Below, piece by piece: positions 8,963-15,994 of a stretch of 44,904 nt of DNA. The stretch is from contig DATGXI010000070.1 in assembly GCA_035299065.1 (NCBI GenBank), positions 1-44,904 of the forward strand. Reading direction: 5' to 3'. The notes beneath the pieces are model-generated. The model saw only the letters and a program-made list of their open reading frames with translations. It did not search any database and was not told the origin of the DNA. Origin of the DNA: DASPJQ01 sp035299065 (GTDB taxonomy: Bacteria > Bacteroidota > Bacteroidia > Flavobacteriales_D > UBA2798). Numbering within the stretch: position 1 is the stretch's first letter; each line of letters begins with the position of its first letter. Made by a program: the position numbers and the translations under genes.

Positions 8963-9754
8963 ATGGATTTTTTACACTCAATTTTAGGGCCCGATCTTGG
9001 TAAAGCATTTTTTACCATTCTCAACATTGTTTTTATTGAAAGCCTTTTGTCAGTTGACAATGCTGCAGTATTGGCTACCCTGGTAAGGCATTTGCCCAAA
9101 GAGCAGCAAACAAAAGCCCTGCGCATTGGCTTGATCCTGGCGTATATTTTCAGGGGCGCAGCACTGTTACTTGCCCAGTACCTTATTCAAATTGATTGGT
9201 TAAAACTGGTAGGTGGCGGTTATTTGCTTTTCCTATCACTAAAATTTTTCTACGAGCTTATTCAAAAAAATAAAGATATTTTAGATGAAGCCGAGGAAGA
9301 AGTAAAGGAACATGCTCCTAAAAAACGCATTCTTGGTCTTAGTCCTTTGTGGTCAACAGTCATCATGGTTGAAATCATGGACCTTGTATTCTCATTGGAC
9401 AATGTACTTGCAGCCGTAGCGTATACCGATAATATTTACATTATTTGCATTGGTGTTTTCATTGGTATAATTACCATGCGTGTTGTGGCTGGTTATTTTG
9501 TAAAACTTATGCACCGTTTCCCGTTTCTTGATACCATGGCATTTATTGTAATTGGTTTGCTGGGCTTGCGCCTGGGGCTTGAGTATTTTATGCATGTTGA
9601 TCCTACACTGGTAAAAGAAGAGCAGAGCCATTTGATTGACATGTTGTTTTCGTTCGGAACCCTTGCAATCTTTGTGATTCCCATTCTTACATCACTCGCA
9701 TTCGGCTTTCCAAAAGGCCATCCAAAAGACCATAGCAAAAACAACCACCCATAA
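8963..9754 (+). CDS. TerC family integral membrane protein (metal exporter type)
   Basis: A 263-residue multi-pass membrane protein. It has the two TerC hallmark segments, ESLLSVDNA at residues 26-34 and MDLVFSLDN around residue 140. These inverted-repeat motifs carry the acidic residues thought to bind metal. TerC/Alx/YkoY relatives export manganese or support metalation of exported enzymes; the old link to tellurite is historical. A charged cytoplasmic loop (EEAEEEVKEHAPKK-like) separates the halves. The gene ends 8 bases before the TerB-like membrane protein gene, so the two are almost certainly cotranscribed. A weak TTTG-N18-TACTTTAG promoter candidate lies at about 8921-8950. Confidence 0.93.
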   Translation: MDFLHSILGPDLGKAFFTILNIVFIESLLSVDNAAVLATLVRHLPKEQQTKALRIGLILAYIFRGAALLLAQYLIQIDWLKLVGGGYLLFLSLKFFYELIQKNKDILDEAEEEVKEHAPKKRILGLSPLWSTVIMVEIMDLVFSLDNVLAAVAYTDNIYIICIGVFIGIITMRVVAGYFVKLMHRFPFLDTMAFIVIGLLGLRLGLEYFMHVDPTLVKEEQSHLIDMLFSFGTLAIFVIPILTSLAFGFPKGHPKDHSKNNHP

Positions 9755-9762
9755 CAATTCGC

Positions 9763-10908
9763 ATGAGTGAATCCGTTGAAAAAAGCGGCTTATTTGAGCG
9801 TATAGCACACGGTTATTTTTATGGTGATGGTGATGATCAGTACATCGCCAATGAATACACCAATCAACTCAGCAATGAGCAAAACCGCGAGCTTCGCAAA
9901 ATAAGAAACCAAACACTCCTGTATTCGGCAATTGCAGGTACACTGGGCGTTTTGTTGCTTTACCTGCCACCGCATTTTTTTCCAGGCGTATTTGCTTTAT
10001 GGACTGTAAAATGCACCTTGTTTTCCTATTCATTTGACTTACCAATATTCGCCACCATATACGGTGTAGTTCTTGCCATAGCTGAAATTTATTACCTCGT
10101 ATTCCTCAACATACGTTCGGTTTACAAAATGGCAATGGCATGCAATTTTCCCCCGCGCCAGGATCCCAATCATAACATGCACATTAAATCACTCGTAAAC
10201 ATTGGTGTCGAAAAAAATGCAAAAAATGAATTAAGCATTGGTTTAAATCCATGGCAGGGGTATTCAAAATTTACCGTGTTCATGATTTTTTTATGGACAA
10301 AATTACGCGCAACGTTAAGCAACATGCTTTTTAAAATGCTTTTGCGCAGAATTTTTGGTCGTTATGCCATCCGGGTGTTGGTTGAAATTGGCGGGGTTCC
10401 CATTATGGCAGGTTTCAACATGTATGCAGCAAACAAAGTGTTAAAACAGGCACGTGTACGTATTTTATCACCCGGTTTTATTCAGCAAACCGTTATGCAC
10501 CTGCACAAAAAGTATCACAACGATCCACGTTTTGTTGACTTGATTTATGATACACTTCAGTTCCTGGCCGTACGCAAACGTTCATTTCACGAAAATCATT
10601 ATTTACTGTCGGTAAACTTATTGAAAACATTTAATGTGCCATTAAAAAACACCCATGATGTTCCTGAGGATTTTGTGGAGAAATTAAAAGCCCTGCCCGA
10701 AGAAATACAGGATGACATTGCGCATTTAATCATCATCGGTATGATTGTTGACGGTAAGCTTACCTACCTTGAACGCAAATCACTTGATCAAATGAGCGAA
10801 GCCGGAATTATCGAATACAATTCCGAAGAAGTAAACCAAATTATGCACGCATTCATCAATGGCCGCGGTAAAGAAATGCTGGACCAGAAATTGAAAATGA
10901 CCGTTTAA
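9763..10908 (+). CDS. Membrane protein with C-terminal TerB-like helical domain
   Basis: A 381-residue protein with a charged N-terminus. It has two or three membrane segments around residues 53-75, 85-115 and possibly 170-185, then a further hydrophobic region near 205-225. The last 90 residues (IAHLIIIGMIVDGKLTYLERKSLDQM...) read like a TerB/DjlA-type helical domain, whose usual mark is an acidic MhhhDGxhxxxE motif. I did not recognise a named family; a membrane family conserved in Bacteroidota is likely. The 8-base gap to TerC suggests a shared function, perhaps metal handling at the membrane, which is inferred. No terminator follows closely. Confidence 0.8.
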   Translation: MSESVEKSGLFERIAHGYFYGDGDDQYIANEYTNQLSNEQNRELRKIRNQTLLYSAIAGTLGVLLLYLPPHFFPGVFALWTVKCTLFSYSFDLPIFATIYGVVLAIAEIYYLVFLNIRSVYKMAMACNFPPRQDPNHNMHIKSLVNIGVEKNAKNELSIGLNPWQGYSKFTVFMIFLWTKLRATLSNMLFKMLLRRIFGRYAIRVLVEIGGVPIMAGFNMYAANKVLKQARVRILSPGFIQQTVMHLHKKYHNDPRFVDLIYDTLQFLAVRKRSFHENHYLLSVNLLKTFNVPLKNTHDVPEDFVEKLKALPEEIQDDIAHLIIIGMIVDGKLTYLERKSLDQMSEAGIIEYNSEEVNQIMHAFINGRGKEMLDQKLKMTV

Positions 10909-10964
10909 TTATTTCTTACTCCATTATATTTAACTTCTTAAATCGAACTTCTTACTTGGTTTCT

Positions 10965-11150
10965 TTGGCTGCCCCCTTAAAAGCGCACGCGCAAAACACC
11001 TGGTAAATAAAATTTCGTGCACACGTTCGCTTCAGGGCCGGGTCATCGCCTTTACTCCTCCCCTAAAAAAGCCCGAGATACTTTGGAGTACCTCAGGAAC
11101 GCACGTGCTTTTTTAGGGTGCGGGGTACCGGCTCTACCCCTGGCAGGAAT
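10965..11150. repeat. Intergenic structured repeat, copy 1
   Basis: This fills the middle of the 368-base gene-free stretch between the TerB-like gene and yebC. It shares three motifs with the element at 43067-43185: TTGGCTGCCCCCTT (10965-10978, 13 of 14 bases), GGGCCGGGTCATCGCC (11035-11050, 15 of 16) and GGCTCTACCCCTGGC (11130-11144, identical). Between the last two lies a perfect 12-base stem, CCCTAAAAAAGC (11061-11072) with GCTTTTTTAGGG (11107-11118). Its loop holds a further imperfect hairpin around GAGATACTttggAGTACCTC. A 56-base stretch sits between the first and second motif that copy 2 lacks. The rest of the gap is AT-rich and holds the yebC promoter candidate. Confidence 0.85.
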
Positions 11151-11249
11151 TGGCCCATAAAATAAGGTTCCTTCTTAAATAAATGATGTTCAGCTTAAAA
11201 TGCTTATTCTTGCGTCTTGTGTCTTGTGTCTGGCATCTAAATAAATTAT

Positions 11250-11257
11250 TAAATTTG
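11250..11257 (+). promoter_or_regulatory. Candidate -7 box (TAAATTTG) for yebC
   Basis: TAAATTTG fits TAnnTTTG and lies 19 bases before the yebC ATG. The nearest upstream TTG (11224-11226) is 23 bases away, slightly beyond the usual spacing. Confidence 0.45.
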
Positions 11258-11276
11258 CCCAATAAATTCTACTCCC

Positions 11277-12002
11277 ATGGGACGCGCATTTGAATACCGT
11301 AAAGCACGAAAGTTTAAACGTTGGGGAGCCATGTCAAAGGCCTTCACACGTATTGGAAAAGAAATAGCTATGGCCGTTAAAGCCGGTGGCCCTAATCCTG
11401 AATCCAATTCACGGTTACGTGTAATTATTCAAAACGCTAAGGCAGTGCAAATGCCTAAAGCAAATGTGGAGAGCGCCATTAAAAAAGCATCCAGTAAAGA
11501 TTCAGCCAACTTTGATGAAGTGGCGTATGAAGGTTATGGCCCTTTTGGTGTTGCTATTTTAATTGAAACCGCAACTGACAATACAACGCGTACAGTTGCC
11601 AACATGCGCCATATTTTTAGCAAGTATGGCGGCAGCCTGGGTACCCAGGGCTCGCTTGATTTTGTGTTTGAGCGCAAAGGTCAGTTCACCATAAAAAAAG
11701 GCAGCATGAATGCCGAGGAGCTGGAACTTGAATTAATTGATTTCGGGTTGGACGAGATTGAAGTTGATGATGAATCGGGCGAAATTATTATTTACACCAA
11801 ATTTGCCGATTTTGGTGGTATGCAAAAAGCATTGGAGGAACGCAACATTGAAATAGCCAGTGCTGAAAAAACGCGCTTCCCACTTTCAAATAAAGAAGTG
11901 ACTGCTGAGCAGGCTGAAACCATCAACAACATCGTTGAAAAATTTGAGGAAGATGATGATGTGCAGGCTGTGTTTACGAATTATGAAATTGTAGGCGGTT
12001 AA
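11277..12002 (+). CDS. yebC: YebC/PmpR/TACO1 family protein
   Basis: A 241-residue protein of normal length for the family. It starts MGRAFEYRKARKFKRW, the Bacteroidota form of the YebC N-terminus, followed by GKEIAMAVKAGGPNPESN, MPKANVESAIKKAS and the EGYGPFGVAILIE segment. The acidic C-terminal domain ends FEEDDDVQAVFTNYE. YebC proteins were described as transcriptional regulators; more recent work ties them to ribosomes and relief of stalling, for example at polyproline. It stands alone, with a convergent neighbour and a shared terminator downstream. The Tyr-containing surface residues were not checked individually. Assignment is firm. Confidence 0.95.
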   Translation: MGRAFEYRKARKFKRWGAMSKAFTRIGKEIAMAVKAGGPNPESNSRLRVIIQNAKAVQMPKANVESAIKKASSKDSANFDEVAYEGYGPFGVAILIETATDNTTRTVANMRHIFSKYGGSLGTQGSLDFVFERKGQFTIKKGSMNAEELELELIDFGLDEIEVDDESGEIIIYTKFADFGGMQKALEERNIEIASAEKTRFPLSNKEVTAEQAETINNIVEKFEEDDDVQAVFTNYEIVGG

Positions 12003-12176
12003 AACACCTGATTTTCTTTAGTTCAGCAAATCCAATTACTTCATTAGGGTAATTTTTGGCGTGGTGTTTCCGGTGTTTTATCATTATGCTTATTGTCATG
12101 ACAGGTTGTGATAAACGATTAACAGTGGCAGGCATGGTTCCTGCAATAGTGGTGGTTCTTATTCACGAATTGCCAT

Positions 12177-12211
12177 AAAAAAAACCGCAACTTACTCTTG
12201 CGGTTTTTTTT
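12177..12211. terminator. Bidirectional rho-independent terminator
   Basis: Perfect 14-base inverted repeat with a 7-base loop: eight A then CCGCAA (12177-12190), and TTGCGG then eight T (12198-12211). It lies between the convergent yebC and Tudor-like protein genes and has a T-run on both strands, so it can end both transcripts. Confidence 0.9.
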
Positions 12212-12225
12212 ATTTCTGTTATGCA

Positions 12226-13443
12226 TTATTTAATCTCAATGGTCACTTCATAATCTCCTTCAACAACTCCTTTTGCACCGGCCACCGCAAAATAAACGGT
12301 GGTATGTCTGGTAGTAGTATTTAATTCAATACTTTGAGGTACTGATGGCTCATTGAGGTTCGGCTGGCCTATCCATGTTGGGTGTGATGCCTCACAACTG
12401 CTGCATCCAATGGCGTTTGGAGGCAAGTGTTTGAAGTCAACACTTGAATAACCGTACAAATTTATACGGTGTTTGGTTGATCTTGGTGTAACTGTAATTT
12501 TTACAATTGACTTTTTGGGTAAATCAAACCAATAGGCCACATGATTTCCTTCAAATTCAACATCCCTTATGCTGGGCCAGCAGGCCATTTGGCTTGTTGT
12601 GGCCCATTCAAGATCTTCCATTATTGTACCATTGCGCAAGTTGCCATTCAATTTTACTGTTCCGCCTTTTTTTACTCTGACATAAGGTATGTTGGCTGGA
12701 GTAGTGGCGCTGCTTGAAGCGCGTATACGGTCGGTTTTTACATCTTCATCATAGGTGTCGGCATAACCATCATAGGCAACCCGGTAGGAACCATCAACAT
12801 TCACTTTTAAAACAATGGCACCATACCACTTATTTTCTTTGCTGTCAAAAACCTCAATCCGATCATAAACAGCGTATGTTCCTGAAGGGTTAGTTGATGT
12901 TGAATTAACTGGTGTAACCTGGGTAGTTGTACTTTGACCGTTGTTTTGATTGTTGCTTTGGGTGGTAAACGAAATGGAATTAAAAAAAGCAGCGCAATCC
13001 TGCTCACTGGCGTATCCTTTCATTTTAAGAACCATGGCCTGATAAAAAATACGTCCGTTTGAAAAGCTATGGCTAATCACGTAAGCATCTTTTTGGGAAA
13101 GGTATTGCAGGCGTGTTGAGGTTTTACCGCCAATAACCGATGTTTGTTCCCCATCCATTTTTTTTGCCTTACCAGTTATTTTTTTTACCGCCCCAGGCAG
13201 ACTGGCAGTGGCAACTTGTTCTGATTTTGTTTTTGTGCAAATAAGGGCATAGGTGGTCCCGTTGGCCGAAGCCATAAGAGTAAGCATGGTATCGTTATTT
13301 GACGGTTTAAGGGTTTCGCCAGGTTTTGCGGGAAATGAGGCGCTCACCGGAAAACCTGCGCTTTCATAAGAATAGGATGCCCAGGTTTGTGTGCGGCCTA
13401 ACAGGTTTGCAGCTAAAAAGCCAATAAATAAAATACTTTTCAT
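12226..13443 (-). CDS. Secreted protein with Tudor/agenet-like domain
   Basis: A 405-residue protein with a signal peptide (MKSILFIGFLAANLLGRTQT). Residues about 20-165 form a PsbP/DUF1795-like alpha/beta region (SYESAGFPVSASFPAKP...). After a Ser/Thr/Asn/Gln linker, residues about 190-240 form a small barrel-like segment, VYDRIEVFDSKENKWYGAI then YRVAYDGYADTYDEDV, resembling Tudor or agenet modules. The last 150 residues are beta-rich with a CxSC pair (IGCSSCEASHP). The Tudor-like segment matches one in the WD40 protein at 41762-42991. Function unknown. An inverted repeat sits right before the start. Confidence 0.8.
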   Translation of the reverse strand: MKSILFIGFLAANLLGRTQTWASYSYESAGFPVSASFPAKPGETLKPSNNDTMLTLMASANGTTYALICTKTKSEQVATASLPGAVKKITGKAKKMDGEQTSVIGGKTSTRLQYLSQKDAYVISHSFSNGRIFYQAMVLKMKGYASEQDCAAFFNSISFTTQSNNQNNGQSTTTQVTPVNSTSTNPSGTYAVYDRIEVFDSKENKWYGAIVLKVNVDGSYRVAYDGYADTYDEDVKTDRIRASSSATTPANIPYVRVKKGGTVKLNGNLRNGTIMEDLEWATTSQMACWPSIRDVEFEGNHVAYWFDLPKKSIVKITVTPRSTKHRINLYGYSSVDFKHLPPNAIGCSSCEASHPTWIGQPNLNEPSVPQSIELNTTTRHTTVYFAVAGAKGVVEGDYEVTIEIK

Positions 13444-13445
13444 AA

Positions 13446-13468
13446 TTTACGGTTTATAATACCGTAAA
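13446..13468 (-). promoter_or_regulatory. Inverted repeat in leader of the Tudor-like gene
   Basis: TTTACGGT, a 7-base spacer (TTATAAT), then ACCGTAAA form a perfect 8-base inverted repeat. It sits 2 bases upstream of the start codon at 13443. The place fits an operator or an RNA hairpin that hides the start; which of these is unknown. Confidence 0.5.
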
Positions 13469-13499
13469 AATACACCAGGTAACCGGCAAACACTTCACC

Positions 13500-14126
13500 C
13501 TAACGGGTGATTTTTGTTCGGTTTAAAATAAGCATGGCTTCAGCCCGGGACGCAATGTTAAGTTTAACAAAAATGTTTTTCAAATGCGTTTTTATGGTGT
13601 TAACGCTCACAAATAAAGCGTCAGCAATTTCTTTATTGGTTTTTCCTTCGGCAATTTTCTGCATCACTTCAATTTCTTTTGGAGTAAGCTCTTCTGATGC
13701 GTATTTATTAAGCATTCCCAATTCAAAGTCGTTGGCTCCGCCCATATAGGTATAAAACAATTCATAACCAATTTCAAGAACGGGGGCAATTTCTTTTCCG
13801 CTGAACGGTTTAAGAATGAAACCTACAGGATGTGTTTCCTTTACTTCATTTATTGTTTTTGAATCTGAATAGGATGTAATAAAAACAAAAGGAAGCAAAT
13901 AGTCTTTGTTGATGAGCTGTGCAAGTTGAATGCCGGTTAAACCGGTTTCCAGATTAATGTCTAATAAAACAAATTCGATTTTTCCCTCATCAAGTTGAGC
14001 AATTGCTTGTGCCGAATCGTAAACTGAAGTCGTATTGGAATAACCTTCGGTTTGAAGAAAACCAGCAATGTCTTCGGCTATCAAAGGTTCATCTTCCACT
14101 ATAAGTATGCGTATATCTTTTTTCAT
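13500..14126 (-). CDS. LuxR/NarL-type response regulator
   Basis: A 208-residue two-domain regulator. The receiver domain has acidic residues EDE at 11-13, phosphoacceptor Asp56 in LLDIN, Thr84 in FITSYSD and Lys106 in ILKPF. The output domain near residues 143-205 is a LuxR-type helix-turn-helix: LTPKEIEVMQKIAEG, TNKEIADALFVSVNTIKTH, then LKNIFVKLN. Its ATG overlaps the kinase stop by 4 bases (ATGA), so it is the cognate regulator of the kinase at 14123-15940. The receiver sequence (VEDEPLIAEDIAGFL) is the type found with HisKA_2 kinases. Target genes are not evident. Confidence 0.95.
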   Translation of the reverse strand: MKKDIRILIVEDEPLIAEDIAGFLQTEGYSNTTSVYDSAQAIAQLDEGKIEFVLLDINLETGLTGIQLAQLINKDYLLPFVFITSYSDSKTINEVKETHPVGFILKPFSGKEIAPVLEIGYELFYTYMGGANDFELGMLNKYASEELTPKEIEVMQKIAEGKTNKEIADALFVSVNTIKTHLKNIFVKLNIASRAEAMLILNRTKITR

Positions 14127-15940
14127 GATTTTGCCGAAAAAACAAGGCTTACCAACAACCCTTCTTTGTTCTCAAATGTAATGCCTCCTTTGAGTTTTTG
14201 CGTTAACATGTGAACAAGTTTGAAGCCAAGTGATTTTGTCGAATTTAAGTCAAAACCAACAGCAATACCAGGACCATTGTCATGTACACTTACCATTACC
14301 TGAGCATTTAAAACCCGCAACGTAACAGCAATTCCATTATTGCCCGCTCCGGAAGCATACTTGTAGGCATTGGTAAGCAATTCGTTTAAAATCAGACCCA
14401 GTGGTATGAGTTGGTCAACGTCCATTAAAACGCTTTGGGTGTCAATGTGTAGTGGTGTACTTTCTTTCGGATCAAATGTTTGCTGAAGACCTTTTGCCAA
14501 AGCATGAACATATTCATCGGCCCGTATGGTTTTAAGTACTTCGTTTTTGTATATTTCCTGGTGAAGCAGGGAAATGGCCGACACACGATCTTTGCTTTCA
14601 TTTATGGCTTCCAATGCTTTTTCATCGGTAATGTAACGTGACTGTATGCTAAGCAGGCTCGAGATCACCTGTAAATTATTTTTCACGCGGTGGTGTATTT
14701 CCTTCAACAGGATTTCCTTTTCCTCAAGTGATTCCTGTATAATTTTATTTTGCAAAGTCAGTTTTATTCTCGATTTCCGTATGGACCTGTAACCAAAAAA
14801 AATGAGTACAACTATTGCCAGTAAAAGCACTGAAAAAATAATGAACCAGGTTAGCTGGCGGTTTTGTTTCTGTATTTTCAGGTTGCTTATTTGGGCGTTT
14901 GCATTCAGTAAAACAATTTCCTGCTCTTTTTCCCTTGTGTTATACGCTATTTCCAGTTTATTCAGGTCACGTGTATTTTCTTCTTTCACAACAATGGCCT
15001 TGTACGCATAATACAAACGCAAATGTTCATAAGCGGCTTTGAAATCGCCTCTTAAACTGTCAATGGTTGTATATACTTTATAGGCATCGTCAAGGGCATG
15101 TACGGCATTCACTTTTTTACCAAGCAAAATGGCTGTATCAAGATACTTTTGAGATGCAGGCAAATCACGCATGTATAACTTTAATTCGCCAAGACTTATG
15201 CATGATGAAATATAGTTATACGTATTGTGCGACATCTTATCTATTTCAAGCGATTTTTCCATCAATTCGCCTGCTTTTTTATAATCACCCAGGTGCTGGT
15301 AAACAATGCCCATATTTCCCAAAGCATTTGAAATACCGGTTGAGTCTTTTACCCTAACTTTTAGCGCATAGGCAAGCTCATACATTTTTAAGGCCTGGGC
15401 ATATTTTTTTTGCTGACGATAAACGGATCCCATGTTGTTGTAAACACCCGCAATGCGTTTTTCATTGTTTGTTTTTTTGTAAAGCGTCAGCGATTTTTCA
15501 TAGTAAACAATGGCTTTGTCAAAGTCATTCTGATACAAGTATAAAACGCCAATGTTCAGGTATGATGATGCCATGCCATCAGTATCGCCAATTTTTTTTT
15601 TGATTTTGATGGATTGCTGGTAGAAAAAAAGAGCACTATCGGGTCTGGCAAGGTAATCATACGCCAACCCGGCAAGATTCAGGCACCAGCCCTCAAGCTT
15701 TTTGTTTTTTAACTTTCGTGAAACATACAATGATTTTAGAGCGTATTCTTTGGCTTTTTCATCGTCAATACCTAGCAACATGGTGGCCAACTCATTTGAA
15801 GCGTTAACAAAATTGGTGTCTGTTTTAGCTTTTTTAATAATGAGTAAGAGGCTATCCTGTTTTTTAGTTTGCCCGGCCGTTGAATCAATGATAAAAGCCA
15901 GGCAAAATAGCAGGAATAAAACAACCTTGCGTTGGTTCAT
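14123..15940 (-). CDS. TPR-containing sensor histidine kinase, HisKA_2 type
   Basis: A 605-residue protein with a signal peptide or N-anchor (MNQRKVVLFLLFCLAFIIDSTAG). About 300 residues of TPR units follow in the periplasm, for example YLNIGVLYLYQNDFDKAIVYYEKSL-type repeats. A coiled stretch leads to one membrane helix (LTWFIIFSVLLLAIVVLIFF, about residue 360). The cytoplasmic part has the HisKA_2 H-box EIHHRVKNNLQ, an HATPase with LILNELLTNAYKYA (N box), DNGPGI and SLGFKLV. The TPR region probably senses a protein or peptide partner; no ligand is evident. It is followed by its overlapping regulator and lies 54 bases downstream of the ABC-F gene on the same strand. Confidence 0.93.
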   Translation of the reverse strand: MNQRKVVLFLLFCLAFIIDSTAGQTKKQDSLLLIIKKAKTDTNFVNASNELATMLLGIDDEKAKEYALKSLYVSRKLKNKKLEGWCLNLAGLAYDYLARPDSALFFYQQSIKIKKKIGDTDGMASSYLNIGVLYLYQNDFDKAIVYYEKSLTLYKKTNNEKRIAGVYNNMGSVYRQQKKYAQALKMYELAYALKVRVKDSTGISNALGNMGIVYQHLGDYKKAGELMEKSLEIDKMSHNTYNYISSCISLGELKLYMRDLPASQKYLDTAILLGKKVNAVHALDDAYKVYTTIDSLRGDFKAAYEHLRLYYAYKAIVVKEENTRDLNKLEIAYNTREKEQEIVLLNANAQISNLKIQKQNRQLTWFIIFSVLLLAIVVLIFFGYRSIRKSRIKLTLQNKIIQESLEEKEILLKEIHHRVKNNLQVISSLLSIQSRYITDEKALEAINESKDRVSAISLLHQEIYKNEVLKTIRADEYVHALAKGLQQTFDPKESTPLHIDTQSVLMDVDQLIPLGLILNELLTNAYKYASGAGNNGIAVTLRVLNAQVMVSVHDNGPGIAVGFDLNSTKSLGFKLVHMLTQKLKGGITFENKEGLLVSLVFSAKS

Positions 15941-15994
15941 GAAGTACGTTGAATAAAAAAATAAAACCGGTTTAACTAATTTCTGTATTGGGCA

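Noticed and set aside
8963..10908. Tellurite resistance operon
   Set aside because: TerC alone does not give tellurite resistance and no TerD, TerA or TerZ gene is present.
10965..11150. Integron attC site
   Set aside because: The palindrome lacks the RYYYAAC / GTTRRRY ends and no integrase or cassette array is seen.
12086..12178. Thirty-codon frame with MTGCDKR near its start, possibly a lipoprotein remnant
   Set aside because: Too short, no hydrophobic signal before the Cys, and its stop runs into the terminator stem; chance is the simpler reading.
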